Source of the DNA: JARDZU01 sp040510135
Lineage (GTDB): Bacteria; Actinomycetota; Acidimicrobiia; Spongiisociales; ZC4RG35
Direction: 5' to 3'
NCBI GenBank assembly: GCA_040510135.1
Contig: JBEVJN010000081.1
Location: 15,877-79,876 of the forward strand
DNA: 64,000 nucleotides
The position numbers were made by a program, and so were the translations under genes. Under the pieces are notes generated by a model that had not been told where the DNA came from, ran no database searches, and saw nothing but the letters and a program-made list of their open reading frames with translations. This document shows, piece by piece, positions 35,837-43,410 of the stretch (position 1 is its first letter; each line of letters opens with the position of its first letter).

Positions 35837-36088
35837 ATGGAGTTGGGGAGTTGCTCCGAGGATCGGTTGGATCAGATCATTTCCGGGGGTGAGTTGGAGA
35901 TCGGTCGGATTCGGCTTCTTCAGATGGCTGCGATCTCTGAGAAGAGACGCCGGAAATCGCATCTTCAGGATGGCTACCGGTCGATGGTGGATTGGATGGC
36001 GGCTCGGGTGTGTCCCATGAGCCTGCCCGGTCGATCCATCGGGAAAGTCGCCAGATCCACCGGGTCGGGACCAGCCGGATCCGACTGA
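35837..36088 (+). pseudogene. N-terminal fragment of a DUF222 / 13E12-type protein
   Basis: An 83-codon frame whose residues of about 8-57 resemble the start of DUF222 (13E12 repeat) proteins: an amphipathic helix rich in Ile/Arg/Leu (ELEIGRIRLLQMAAISEKRR), then the DGYRSMVDWMAARV segment typical of the family's D-G-x-x-S-x-x-x-W motif. The rest of DUF222 and the HNH nuclease domain normally found at the C-terminus are missing, and the sequence ends in unrelated residues. Codon choice (TTG, GAT, CGG) differs from neighbouring genes. There is no clear ribosome site. Probably a decayed copy. Confidence 0.55.
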
Positions 36089-36092
36089 AACG

Positions 36093-36106
36093 GCCCCGAT
36101 AGGGGC
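36093..36106 (+). terminator. Terminator-like hairpin after the DUF222 fragment
   Basis: GCCCC-GATA-GGGGC, a perfect 5 bp stem with tetraloop, starting 5 bases after the fragment's stop and followed by GCCCTTCCCCC. There is no true U tract, so termination is uncertain. Confidence 0.35.
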
Positions 36107-36192
36107 GCCCTTCCCCCGCCCCGCCATCACTCAGTCGTCTCTCATCGTCCACTCGCGGAAACTTTCGGTCACTCGCGAAAAAGAATGACCGC

Positions 36193-36590
36193 CTGGAGTT
36201 GCCAGCGCCAGAGGGTCGGTCTACGTTTCCACGCACGCCGAAGGGGAAACCCGGCGGCGGCTCGGATCGAGAGGTTCGGAGAGGTGAGAGCCGCTTCGAG
36301 GCCGTGGTTCGAGAACCTGGAACCACCGGGAAACCGAGGGAGCCAGGGACGGGCGGGCGATCGGACGGGGATCCTTCGGGATCGTCGAGCGGTCACCGAA
36401 CGGCGAGTCTCACGACTCGCAAGGTCTTCCCGGAGACGGGGAGGTCGCGATCTTCGGGTCGCACACCTGCCGACGGCTTCGGCCATCGGCAAGAACTCCA
36501 TTCGGAGTTGGGTCCCCGGCCCGACATCGAATGGGCGAGAGTCCCGAGAGGGTTGAAGCTTCGGCCAAGGCTCCCTCGGGACTTTCTCGT
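36193..36590 (+). ncRNA. Candidate structured RNA of about 400 nt
   Basis: A run of at least eleven short perfect or near-perfect hairpins. Three are closed as C(UUCG)G (36364-36386, 36447-36462, 36468-36491) and two have GAAA loops (36237-36255, 36327-36336). Others: GCGGCTC/GAGCCGC (36257-36294), GTGGTTC/GAACCAC (36304-36326), GCGAGT/ACTCGC (36403-36420), CTTCCC/GGGGAG (36426-36443), AACTCC/GGAGTT (36494-36509). The tetraloop polarity fits a plus-strand transcript. No match to RNase P, tmRNA, SRP RNA or 6S RNA was recognised. Confidence 0.4.
36537..36588 (+). other. Conserved long hairpin, copy 2
   Basis: Outer stem GAGA (36537-36540) with TCTC (36585-36588). Inner stem GTCCCGAG (36541-36548) with CTCGGGAC (36575-36582), a perfect 8 bp. 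It corresponds to the hairpin at 35740-35790. It could also work as a terminator ahead of the PH-domain gene. Confidence 0.6.
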
Positions 36591-36633
36591 TGGCGGGGCG
36601 TCACCCAAACCACCTGATCGGTAGCCTGCGCCG

Positions 36634-37245
36634 ATGGCCTACCCGGAGAAACTGCTCAGCCCTGGCGAGGAGATCAAGGCCGAATTCAGACCGCACTGGT
36701 CCGGGATCCTCAAGGAAGCCATTCTCTCCATCCTCGCCCTCGCAATCATCGTGTTCCTCGCCTTCCAGGGATTCGATTGGGCTCTGTGGGTGATCGGCGC
36801 GCTCATCATCGTGTGGCTAGTGCTGACGGCGAGAGGGTTCATCCGCTGGTTCACCACACTGCACGTCATAACGACCGAGCGCCTCATCCACCGGGTTGGC
36901 CTCCTTTCCAAACAGGGCAAAGAGCTGCCGCTCGAGGTAATCAACGATGTGGCGTTCAAACAATCGGCATGGGAGCGGATCTTCGGAACCGGTGATCTCC
37001 TCATCGAGTCGGCCGGAACCCACGGGCAGACCCACTACACCGACATCCCCGATCCCGAGGCGATCCAGTCGCTGATCTATCAGGCGAGGGAGGACCGCCA
37101 GCACTCCTTGCAATCAGGCGGCCGGGCCGCCGCGGCAGAAAGCTCCGCTTCCCAGCTGGCCACGCTGTCCCGGCTCCACGACGAGGGCAAACTGAGCGAC
37201 GCCGAGTTCGAGGCAGAAAAACAGAAGCTGCTCGGAGGCCCGTGA
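36634..37245 (+). CDS. Membrane protein with bacterial PH domain and C-terminal SHOCT domain
   Basis: A 203-residue protein. Two transmembrane helices (about 25-45 and 50-67) lead into a bPH2 (YdbS/YdbT-type) domain with HVITTERLIHRVGLLSKQGKELPL and a later FGTGDLLIESAG segment. After a linker, the last 30 residues (LATLSRLHDEGKLSDAEFEA...) form a SHOCT domain, which often mediates oligomerisation. It starts with ATG 26 bp after the structured module. The stop overlaps the acyl-CoA synthetase start (TGATG). Confidence 0.8.
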   Translation: MAYPEKLLSPGEEIKAEFRPHWSGILKEAILSILALAIIVFLAFQGFDWALWVIGALIIVWLVLTARGFIRWFTTLHVITTERLIHRVGLLSKQGKELPLEVINDVAFKQSAWERIFGTGDLLIESAGTHGQTHYTDIPDPEAIQSLIYQAREDRQHSLQSGGRAAAAESSASQLATLSRLHDEGKLSDAEFEAEKQKLLGGP

Positions 37246-38858
37246 TGCCACACATGCAAGACTTCCCGCTCAATCTCTCCACCCTGTATGAACGTGCGGT
37301 CTGGCTCTATCCCGATCAGGAGATCGTCTCCGTCGAGGCAGACCGGTCGGTTACTCGCACCACTTATGGCGAGACCGACACCAGAGTGCGACGTCTTGCT
37401 ACCGCCTTCCAGGCCCTGGGCCTTTCGCAGGGCGATCCGGTCGGGACATTTGCCTGGAACAACCGCCGTCACCACGAGCTGTACTGGGCCACCGCCAACA
37501 CCGGGCTCGTCTGCCACACCGTCAACATCCGGCTCTTTGCGGATCAGATCGCCTACATCGTCAATCACGCCGGTGACCGGGTGTTGTTCGTCGATCCCGA
37601 TCTTGCCCCGCTCCTGGGACCGATCACACCGGAGCTGAAGACTGTGCAGACCTTCGTCGTCATGGGGGAGTCGGCCTCGGATGCGATCCCGGGATCGATC
37701 GCCTACGAAGACCTGATCGGCGACGCCGAGACCCACGGCGCCTGGCCCCAGCTAGATGAGCGGTCCCCGATGATGTTCTGTTACTCGTCTGGCACCACCG
37801 GCAATCCCAAAGGGGTCGCCTACACCCAGCGATCCACCTACTTACACACGATCTCGAACCTGGCCAACTTCAACATGCTCCCAAGCGACAACGTGCTGCC
37901 GGTGGTCCCGATGTTCCATGCCGCCGCCTGGGGTTACCCCTTCATGGCCGTTACCCAGGGCGCCAAACTCACCTATCCCGGCCCCGACTTGACCCCCCAG
38001 GGCCTGGTTCCGCTACTCGAGCGGGAGAAGGTGACATTCAGCGCCGGGGTGCCCACGGTCTGGTTGGGGATCAAGCAGTATCTCGAGGCCCATCCCGAGG
38101 CCGATCTGTCCTCGATCCGCGCCTTTCTGTGTGGGGGGTCGGCGGTTCCCAGGGCGATGATCGAGTGGTACTGGAAGGCCCAGGGAATCCGGGTCGTGCA
38201 GGGCTGGGGCATGACCGAGACCAACCCGGTTGCCTCCACCAGCCTGCTCAAGCCGGAGATGGAGGACTGGGATCTCGATCGCCAGCTCGACTTCCTGGAA
38301 ACTGCTGGCATGCCAGTGGCCGGGCTCCAGGTCAAGATCGTGGACGAGGTCGGCGAGGAGCTGCCCCACGACGGGGAGGCGTTTGGCGAGCTGCTGATCC
38401 GCGGCCCATGGATCGCCGCCGAGTACTACCAGGACACCCGCTCCGCCCAGTCGTTCGAGGACGGGTGGCTCCGGACCGGCGACGTCTGCAAGATCACGCC
38501 GGAGGGTTACATCAAGATCACCGACCGGGCCAAAGACGTCATCAAGTCGGGCGGGGAGTGGATCTCATCGATCGACCTGGAGAACGCCCTCATGGCCCAC
38601 CCCGACGTGAGCGAGGCAACCGTCGTCGGCCTGAAGCACGTGAAATGGCAGGAGCGCCCAGTGGCCTTCGTCGTCCCCCGGGAGGGAGCCGAGGTGTCGG
38701 AGGAGGATCTGCATTCGTTCCTCGAGGAGCGGGTCGCCAAGTGGTGGTTGCCCGACAAGATCCTGTTCATCGACCAGATCCCGAAGACCGGCACCGGCAA
38801 GTTCGACAAGAAGGTCGTTAGGAACGAATACGCCGACCTCCTCATGGAAGAGGGATGA
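37245..38858 (+). CDS. Long-chain fatty acid-CoA ligase (AMP-forming)
   Basis: Activates a carboxylic acid to an acyl-CoA through an acyl-AMP. The 537-residue product has the AMP-binding P-loop YSSGTTGNPKGV near 179-190, the A5 motif GWGMTETNP, the hinge segment GWLRTGDVC...DRAKDVIKSGGEWIS and the C-terminal lysine in PKTGTGKFDKK. This subgroup usually uses medium- or long-chain fatty acids. GTG 37242 is an alternative start one codon upstream. It converges on the flavin monooxygenase gene, leaving 1 bp between stops. Confidence 0.88.
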   Translation: MPHMQDFPLNLSTLYERAVWLYPDQEIVSVEADRSVTRTTYGETDTRVRRLATAFQALGLSQGDPVGTFAWNNRRHHELYWATANTGLVCHTVNIRLFADQIAYIVNHAGDRVLFVDPDLAPLLGPITPELKTVQTFVVMGESASDAIPGSIAYEDLIGDAETHGAWPQLDERSPMMFCYSSGTTGNPKGVAYTQRSTYLHTISNLANFNMLPSDNVLPVVPMFHAAAWGYPFMAVTQGAKLTYPGPDLTPQGLVPLLEREKVTFSAGVPTVWLGIKQYLEAHPEADLSSIRAFLCGGSAVPRAMIEWYWKAQGIRVVQGWGMTETNPVASTSLLKPEMEDWDLDRQLDFLETAGMPVAGLQVKIVDEVGEELPHDGEAFGELLIRGPWIAAEYYQDTRSAQSFEDGWLRTGDVCKITPEGYIKITDRAKDVIKSGGEWISSIDLENALMAHPDVSEATVVGLKHVKWQERPVAFVVPREGAEVSEEDLHSFLEERVAKWWLPDKILFIDQIPKTGTGKFDKKVVRNEYADLLMEEG

Positions 38859-38859
38859 C

Positions 38860-39981
38860 TCAGGGTTCCGTCATGAGTGGTGCGTAGTTGGATCGATAGA
38901 TCCGATTTCCCGCAAGCCTGAGTGAGAGATTGCGAATCGGCGCGGGAAGAGACCTGATCCGGTCCCTTCGGTGCGTTTGCTCCCGGATCCACTGGATACG
39001 AGGCTGTCGCCGCATGACATATGTCGCCAACGCCTCCGGCACAGTTGCGTGACCGGTGAGGCACTGTTCGAGTACCAGGGCGTCTTCGAACGCCATCGCG
39101 GCTCCTTGCGCCATGTTCGGTGAGGTGGCATGCGCCGCGTCACCCACCAGGACGATCCGACCGTTCACCCAATTGTCCGTCACCACTTCTTCTATGGCTC
39201 CGAAATGGACGGGGTCGATCTGCGCGGCTGCCCGAATCAGGTCGGTGGCCGGGTCGGCGAAATCGCCGAACACGTCCTCGAGGCGGCCGGGGTCCCCCTG
39301 GGTTGGGTCCGTACCATCCTGGCGGGACAGGTCGAGGTAGCAGTAGGTGCGGCCTTCACCGAGAGGGACCCCAAGGAATGTCCGTGCGCCCCCGAGCATG
39401 ACCGTCCAGTTGCTGAGGTCGGCGTTACCGTTGACGATGAACCGCCAGCTGACCTGGCCTACCGGACTCGGTTCTGCACCCCTCGACATGTGTCGGCGGA
39501 CAGAGGAGTGGATGCCATCAGCCGCCACCAACAAATCGAATTCCCCGCTGCTCCCGTCGCTGAAATCCACCCTGGCGGAGTTTTCATCCTGGTCGATCGC
39601 CGCGACCTCGACACCCAGATTCAGGTCGACGCCGAGCGCCGCGTCGCGGAGGGCGCGGTGCAGGTCGGCGCGGCTGATCGCCAAGCACGGTCCCGTGCTT
39701 CTCCACATCTCTTGCAGGTCGACCTCGGACAAAGTTCGGCCGGTGTGATCCCTGAAGACCTGGCGTTTGATCTGGAAGCCGTGATCTCGCACCACGCTGC
39801 CGATGCCCAGTGCCTCCATCGCGTGATGTGCGTTGCCCGGCAGGTACATGCCGGCGCCGACGTCGGCCCACTGGTCGGCCTTCTCGACGACCTTCACATG
39901 AGAGCCGACGCGAGTCAACGCGATGCCCATACTCAGGCCCGCCAGCCCGCCGCCGACCACGAGAACCCGCTCTGCCCTCAC
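38860..39981 (-). CDS. FAD-dependent aromatic-ring-type monooxygenase
   Basis: A 373-residue class A flavoprotein monooxygenase. FAD-binding motif GGGLAGLSMGIAL near 9-21, the DG motif in LLVAADGIHSSVRR, and the second FAD motif GDAAHATSPNMAQGA near 280-294. Such enzymes hydroxylate aromatic or polyene substrates using NAD(P)H. GTG 39981 overlaps the preceding flavoprotein's stop (GTGA), so the two are coupled; the open frame further upstream lies inside that gene. Substrate unknown. Confidence 0.82.
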   Translation of the reverse strand: MRAERVLVVGGGLAGLSMGIALTRVGSHVKVVEKADQWADVGAGMYLPGNAHHAMEALGIGSVVRDHGFQIKRQVFRDHTGRTLSEVDLQEMWRSTGPCLAISRADLHRALRDAALGVDLNLGVEVAAIDQDENSARVDFSDGSSGEFDLLVAADGIHSSVRRHMSRGAEPSPVGQVSWRFIVNGNADLSNWTVMLGGARTFLGVPLGEGRTYCYLDLSRQDGTDPTQGDPGRLEDVFGDFADPATDLIRAAAQIDPVHFGAIEEVVTDNWVNGRIVLVGDAAHATSPNMAQGAAMAFEDALVLEQCLTGHATVPEALATYVMRRQPRIQWIREQTHRRDRIRSLPAPIRNLSLRLAGNRIYRSNYAPLMTEP

Positions 39982-41084
39982 GGGCGTGCCGTGGCGGGGG
40001 CGGTCAGTTCCTGGGTCGAGACAGACGCCGCGATCAACTTCGCCACTCGCTGTGCGTCGCGGCCGACTCCATTCACCTGCGCGGAGGACACCGAATAGAG
40101 TCCCTTGAGGCCGATGAAGTAGAGCCCGGGGACCTCTGCTACAACACCTCGATCGTGTTTTACACGACCCGCTTCGAACACGGGAAGATCGATCCAGTTG
40201 AAGCCGGGCTCGAATCCGATGCACCAGATGACATTGGCCGTGTGGATGAGGCGCCCGTCTTCGAGCATTGGCCAGCCGTCCTCCACACCGACGACCCGAG
40301 GCATTCGTTCGATCCCCGCTTCGGCCAGGTCGCGTGGCTTGGTCCGCACCAGACGCTCGCCGGAGGCGATCATCCTTGGCATCTTCCGCCGGGCGATCGG
40401 GTTGCTCATGGTGAGCACCCGATGAAACATGAACCGGACGACAGGGACGAGCAACCGCCCGACCCGGCCCTCGACCCGGAACGGGACTTGGCCGGTGTCG
40501 GGTCCGGCCACCATGGTTTTGTGTGAGCCCGCGACATCGAGCGCGATCTCGGCTCCCGAATTCCCGGCTCCAACCACCAGGACGGGCCCTTCCTGCATCT
40601 GGGAAGGATTCCGGTAGTCGGTGCTGTGCAGTTGCTTGATCTCGGGTCTGAGAGCCTCGGCGAAGCCCGGTAGGCGAGGGATCTGCCAGCTGGACATGGC
40701 CACGACTACGTTGTCCGCCTCGAACCGGCTGTCGTCCGTCTCCACGATGAAGGCTGAGTTCCGCATCGAAAGACTCGTCACTCGCTCGCCGCTTCTGACC
40801 GGGAGGGCGAACTCGGCCGAGTATGCCTCCAGATAGTCGGCCATCTCGTCCTTGGTGGGAAATGCATGGCTGGGAGCGGGGAAAGGCTTGCCGTCGAGCC
40901 CATCAAACCTGGCTGGAGTGAAGAGACGGAGAGAGTCCCACCGGTTCCGCCATGCCCCACCGACTCTTTCCTGGGCGTCCAGGATCACGAATGGCACGGC
41001 GAGCCGCTGAAGGTGATATCCAACCGACAATCCGGCCTGGCCCCCACCGATGACGATGGTCGGGATTCGCCGACGTGTTTGCAT
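39978..41084 (-). CDS. Flavin-containing monooxygenase-like oxidoreductase
   Basis: A 368-residue FMO-type flavoprotein with FAD motif IGGGQAGLSVGYHL near 11-24 and an FMO-like segment GGAWRNRWDSLRLFTPARF. The NAD(P) motif is VVGAGNSGAEIALD. The final GLYFIGLKGLYSVSS matches the family's third FAD region. Probably a Baeyer-Villiger or N-hydroxylating enzyme. ATG 41084 has a GGAGAGG ribosome site. It is the first of a two-gene flavoprotein operon. Confidence 0.83.
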   Translation of the reverse strand: MQTRRRIPTIVIGGGQAGLSVGYHLQRLAVPFVILDAQERVGGAWRNRWDSLRLFTPARFDGLDGKPFPAPSHAFPTKDEMADYLEAYSAEFALPVRSGERVTSLSMRNSAFIVETDDSRFEADNVVVAMSSWQIPRLPGFAEALRPEIKQLHSTDYRNPSQMQEGPVLVVGAGNSGAEIALDVAGSHKTMVAGPDTGQVPFRVEGRVGRLLVPVVRFMFHRVLTMSNPIARRKMPRMIASGERLVRTKPRDLAEAGIERMPRVVGVEDGWPMLEDGRLIHTANVIWCIGFEPGFNWIDLPVFEAGRVKHDRGVVAEVPGLYFIGLKGLYSVSSAQVNGVGRDAQRVAKLIAASVSTQELTAPATARP

Positions 41085-41433
41085 GATCCTCTCCTTCGCT
41101 TCTGTGTCGCATGAAACTGGCGGTCTGCACCCAGGCCGATACCAGACAACCTGGCACGAAGCCGATCTGGCTGGTGATCAGGGCGTAGGCGATCCACACC
41201 GGCTGCACCGCCCCTCCCAGGAGCCATCCCCACCACCTGTCGCGTCCAGCCGACCACAGGGCAAGCACCTGTAGACCGGTCAGGAGCCATGGCCACCAGG
41301 CCGGTGCCCCCAATGTCGTGGTGCCCACTGTCGAGGTTGCGACGAGTCCGATCGAGAGACTCAGGCTGAATGCACCCGCTGCGATCAGCTGTTTGCCGGC
41401 CGCTCGACCTCGATCACCATGCACCCTCGACAT
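40903..41433 (-). CDS. Possible small membrane protein overlapping the FMO gene
   Basis: A 176-codon frame. Residues of about 15-95 form a convincing membrane protein: two or three Trp-rich helices, with AGRDRWWGWLLGGAVQPVWIAY in the middle (trimmed). This resembles small actinobacterial membrane proteins. The last 60 codons run into the start of the FMO gene in another frame (182 bp overlap) and look non-native (Arg/Pro/Ser-rich). Either a real gene has lost its own stop, or a frameshift has occurred near 41085-41105. Start ATG 41433. Confidence 0.5.
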   Translation of the reverse strand: MSRVHGDRGRAAGKQLIAAGAFSLSLSIGLVATSTVGTTTLGAPAWWPWLLTGLQVLALWSAGRDRWWGWLLGGAVQPVWIAYALITSQIGFVPGCLVSAWVQTASFMRHRSEGEDHANTSANPDHRHRWGPGRIVGWISPSAARRAIRDPGRPGKSRWGMAEPVGLSPSLHSSQV

Positions 41434-41458
41434 GGAATCGACCGTACGTCCATGGCGA

Positions 41459-43042
41459 TCAGGGCGAAATCGGGAGTTCTCCCCATTGCACCAGACCGTG
41501 GTCGCTGGCGTAGAGCGTGGCTGCGGCCCGGGTGGAGACACCGATCTTTCGGTACGCGTTTTGGATGTGGCGGTCTGCGGTCTTGGCCGAGATGTCCAAT
41601 GTGCGCGCAACCTGCTTGGTCTGAAGGCCACGGGCCAACAGCCGGATCACCTGCAGTTCGCGAACGGTGAGACCCGCCGGACGTTCAACAGGCGATGTTT
41701 GCTGACCGGAGGCGCGCAACACCGCGGCGACCATCTCGCCGTCATGGCGACCGGCCGAAGATTCCTCCCGAAGTAATTCGGCGGCTTCAGCGAGCGGCAT
41801 CGGAGGGCGATGGTCCCTTGGTTCCGTCATGGCATGAAATGCGTCGGCAGCGGCGAGTAGCCGAGACGCCGGCTCCAGGGTCGTGCCTTTCAGGCCGCGG
41901 TGATACCCGGAGCCGTCGATCCTCTCATGGTGTCGGCAGGCGACGGCCGCCACCGGCGCCAGAAAAGGTGATCTGTTGAAGACCCGCTCCGTTTGATAGG
42001 CGTGCAGGCGCACCTGTTCCCACTCGTCGGCATTGAGCGAACTGTCCTTCTGCCATATCCGCGGATGGACCGCCACCCGGCCGATGTCATGGACCAGGCC
42101 TGCCCTGCGAACGCGGGTGACTTCGGCTGGTGTCATGCCGAGGCCGGTGGCCGCCTCGCCGGCCAATCGGGCAACACCGGACGAGTGTCCCACCAATGAT
42201 GGGGAGACCATATCGGCGAAGTCGCCAAGGGCCCCGAGGGCTCGGTCCACCCCTCCCGAGTCCAGTGTGAGGTGAGGCCCTGGCTCCGCATCGAGGACCG
42301 AGTCCCACACCGAAGGGGTGTCGTTGCCTGTCGCAAGTATCTCCGAGGCGTTGTCCGAGAGCACCATGGCCACCTCAGGGTCGAAGGCATGCCCGGCTCG
42401 GTCCCTGATCACACGGGCGGCGTGCTCCTCTCCGCCCACCATGGTCTGGTAGGCGGCATCTCTGGCTGCGGTGACGATTCTCAATGCGACGGGAATGTCG
42501 TCGCCGGCCATTCGGCCCAGGACGCCCTTGCCATCCCAGCGCTCGGTGAGGTATCGGAACAGCCCGTTGATCTCATCGGGGAGGCCTAGCCGTTCCGACA
42601 ACATCATCGCGACCTCGCACAAGGCCGTGAAATGGCTGCGGCGGAACCTGGCTGCCTTGGGAAAGCGAGCGGCGATCTCCAGGCCGCTTTTCAAGGTCCC
42701 CGAATCGGGGTCGGGGAGCGCGCTTATGACACCCCCGAGGCTCTCGAAGGTCGACCCGAACTGTCGAGCGGTCATGCTCCTGGTCAGACTCCCCCCGAAG
42801 ATGCCGGCGGCGATGTCGGAATCCGTGGTGCAGCCCGAGTACATGAGAAGGCTGACGTAGAACGCCTCTGCTGTTGTCTCGGGGCCGACGGCCAGACGCT
42901 CCGCCAGCCGGCACGTCACCAGGGTCGCCTGAAGCCCGTGCTCGAAAGGGAACCCCATTCCCAGGTCTGTCGCCAGACAAGCAGCTGCGATCACCTCCGC
43001 GGTGCGCACCCGCTCTGTATCAGAAACAGGCGAATCAGCCAC
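41459..43042 (-). CDS. HD-GYP-type phosphohydrolase with C-terminal LuxR HTH
   Basis: A 527-residue protein with three parts. The N-terminal half (about 20-200) looks like a degenerate HD-type helical domain. The middle (about 290-400) is an HD-GYP domain with HDIGRVAVHPRIW near 315 and HHERIDGSGYHRG near 370. The C-terminus (about 460-520) is a LuxR-type HTH (LTVRELQVIRLLARGLQTKQVA). HD-GYP domains hydrolyse cyclic di-GMP or related nucleotides; the HTH suggests DNA binding, so it may be a ligand-responsive regulator. No GGDEF protein is in this window. Confidence 0.8.
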   Translation of the reverse strand: MADSPVSDTERVRTAEVIAAACLATDLGMGFPFEHGLQATLVTCRLAERLAVGPETTAEAFYVSLLMYSGCTTDSDIAAGIFGGSLTRSMTARQFGSTFESLGGVISALPDPDSGTLKSGLEIAARFPKAARFRRSHFTALCEVAMMLSERLGLPDEINGLFRYLTERWDGKGVLGRMAGDDIPVALRIVTAARDAAYQTMVGGEEHAARVIRDRAGHAFDPEVAMVLSDNASEILATGNDTPSVWDSVLDAEPGPHLTLDSGGVDRALGALGDFADMVSPSLVGHSSGVARLAGEAATGLGMTPAEVTRVRRAGLVHDIGRVAVHPRIWQKDSSLNADEWEQVRLHAYQTERVFNRSPFLAPVAAVACRHHERIDGSGYHRGLKGTTLEPASRLLAAADAFHAMTEPRDHRPPMPLAEAAELLREESSAGRHDGEMVAAVLRASGQQTSPVERPAGLTVRELQVIRLLARGLQTKQVARTLDISAKTADRHIQNAYRKIGVSTRAAATLYASDHGLVQWGELPISP

Positions 43043-43078
43043 CCTCCAAGGGTAGAGATGGCCGAGTCGCCGGAGCCG

Positions 43079-43339
43079 TCAGACCTCGATAAGTTGACCA
43101 GTGGTCAGATCGAGGACGAACTCCTTGTCGCTCCTGGAATCGGATATGAACTGGGCCAGCGTGGCCCCAGGTTGACGGACCACCCACCAGGCGAAATCCT
43201 CCGAGCCGGTCTCGACGAAATCTGTCTTCGCCGCTCGAACCGCCTCCACCGCGTTGATCTCGTCCGGGTACGTTCCGATCACCCGCTGGTCGGGCTCTTC
43301 ACGTCCGCGGACCTCTGTGAACTCCACCGCCTCGAACAT
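43079..43339 (-). CDS. Small hypothetical protein
   Basis: An 86-residue soluble protein, Glu/Asp/Val-rich, with no signal peptide or membrane segment. The order is an N-terminal strand, a helix INAVEAVRAAKTDFVE, and a C-terminal strand-rich part. ATG 43339 has AGGAGG upstream (43346-43351). It lies 36 bp upstream of the HD-GYP gene on the same strand and may be co-transcribed. No family recognised. Confidence 0.6.
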   Translation of the reverse strand: MFEAVEFTEVRGREEPDQRVIGTYPDEINAVEAVRAAKTDFVETGSEDFAWWVVRQPGATLAQFISDSRSDKEFVLDLTTGQLIEV

Positions 43340-43410
43340 TCACGATCCTCCTGACCCAGATTCTATAGACGGCGACGGGCTGTTTGGGCTGGGCCCCTAA
43401 GCTCATTTTA

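Larger units (their letters stand above)
36154..36607 (+). repeat. Structured intergenic module, copy 2 (expanded)
   Basis: About 454 bp. It starts with two CGCG(G/A)AAA boxes (36154-36161 and 36174-36181, again 20 bp apart) and a TGACCGCCTGGAGTTGCC block like copy 1's TGACGACCGGGGTGGCG. A run of extra hairpins follows, then the same ordered core as copy 1: the GGC-TTCG-GCC hairpin (core 36475-36484), GGCCCG (36518-36523), TCGAATGG (36527-36534), the long hairpin (36537-36588) and GTCACCCA (36600-36607). The distance from the TTCG hairpin to GTCACCCA is 125 bp here and 132 bp in copy 1. It ends 26 bp before the PH-domain gene. Confidence 0.6.

Noticed and set aside
36185..36624. Two overlapping plus-strand frames of about 120-140 codons in the hairpin-rich region
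   Set aside because: They are Arg/Gly/Pro-rich, match no family, change composition abruptly and coincide with the hairpins; better explained as structured sequence.
35550..36633. RNase P RNA, tmRNA, IscB-type guide RNA (HEARO) or group I/II intron
   Set aside because: None of the conserved core sequences I know for these was recognisable, and the DUF222-like fragment is not an IscB or intron-encoded protein. A covariance search is still needed.
35837..36633. Insertion sequence or integrated phage remnant
   Set aside because: No transposase, integrase, terminal inverted repeats or target duplication seen; only direct module copies and a DUF222-like fragment.
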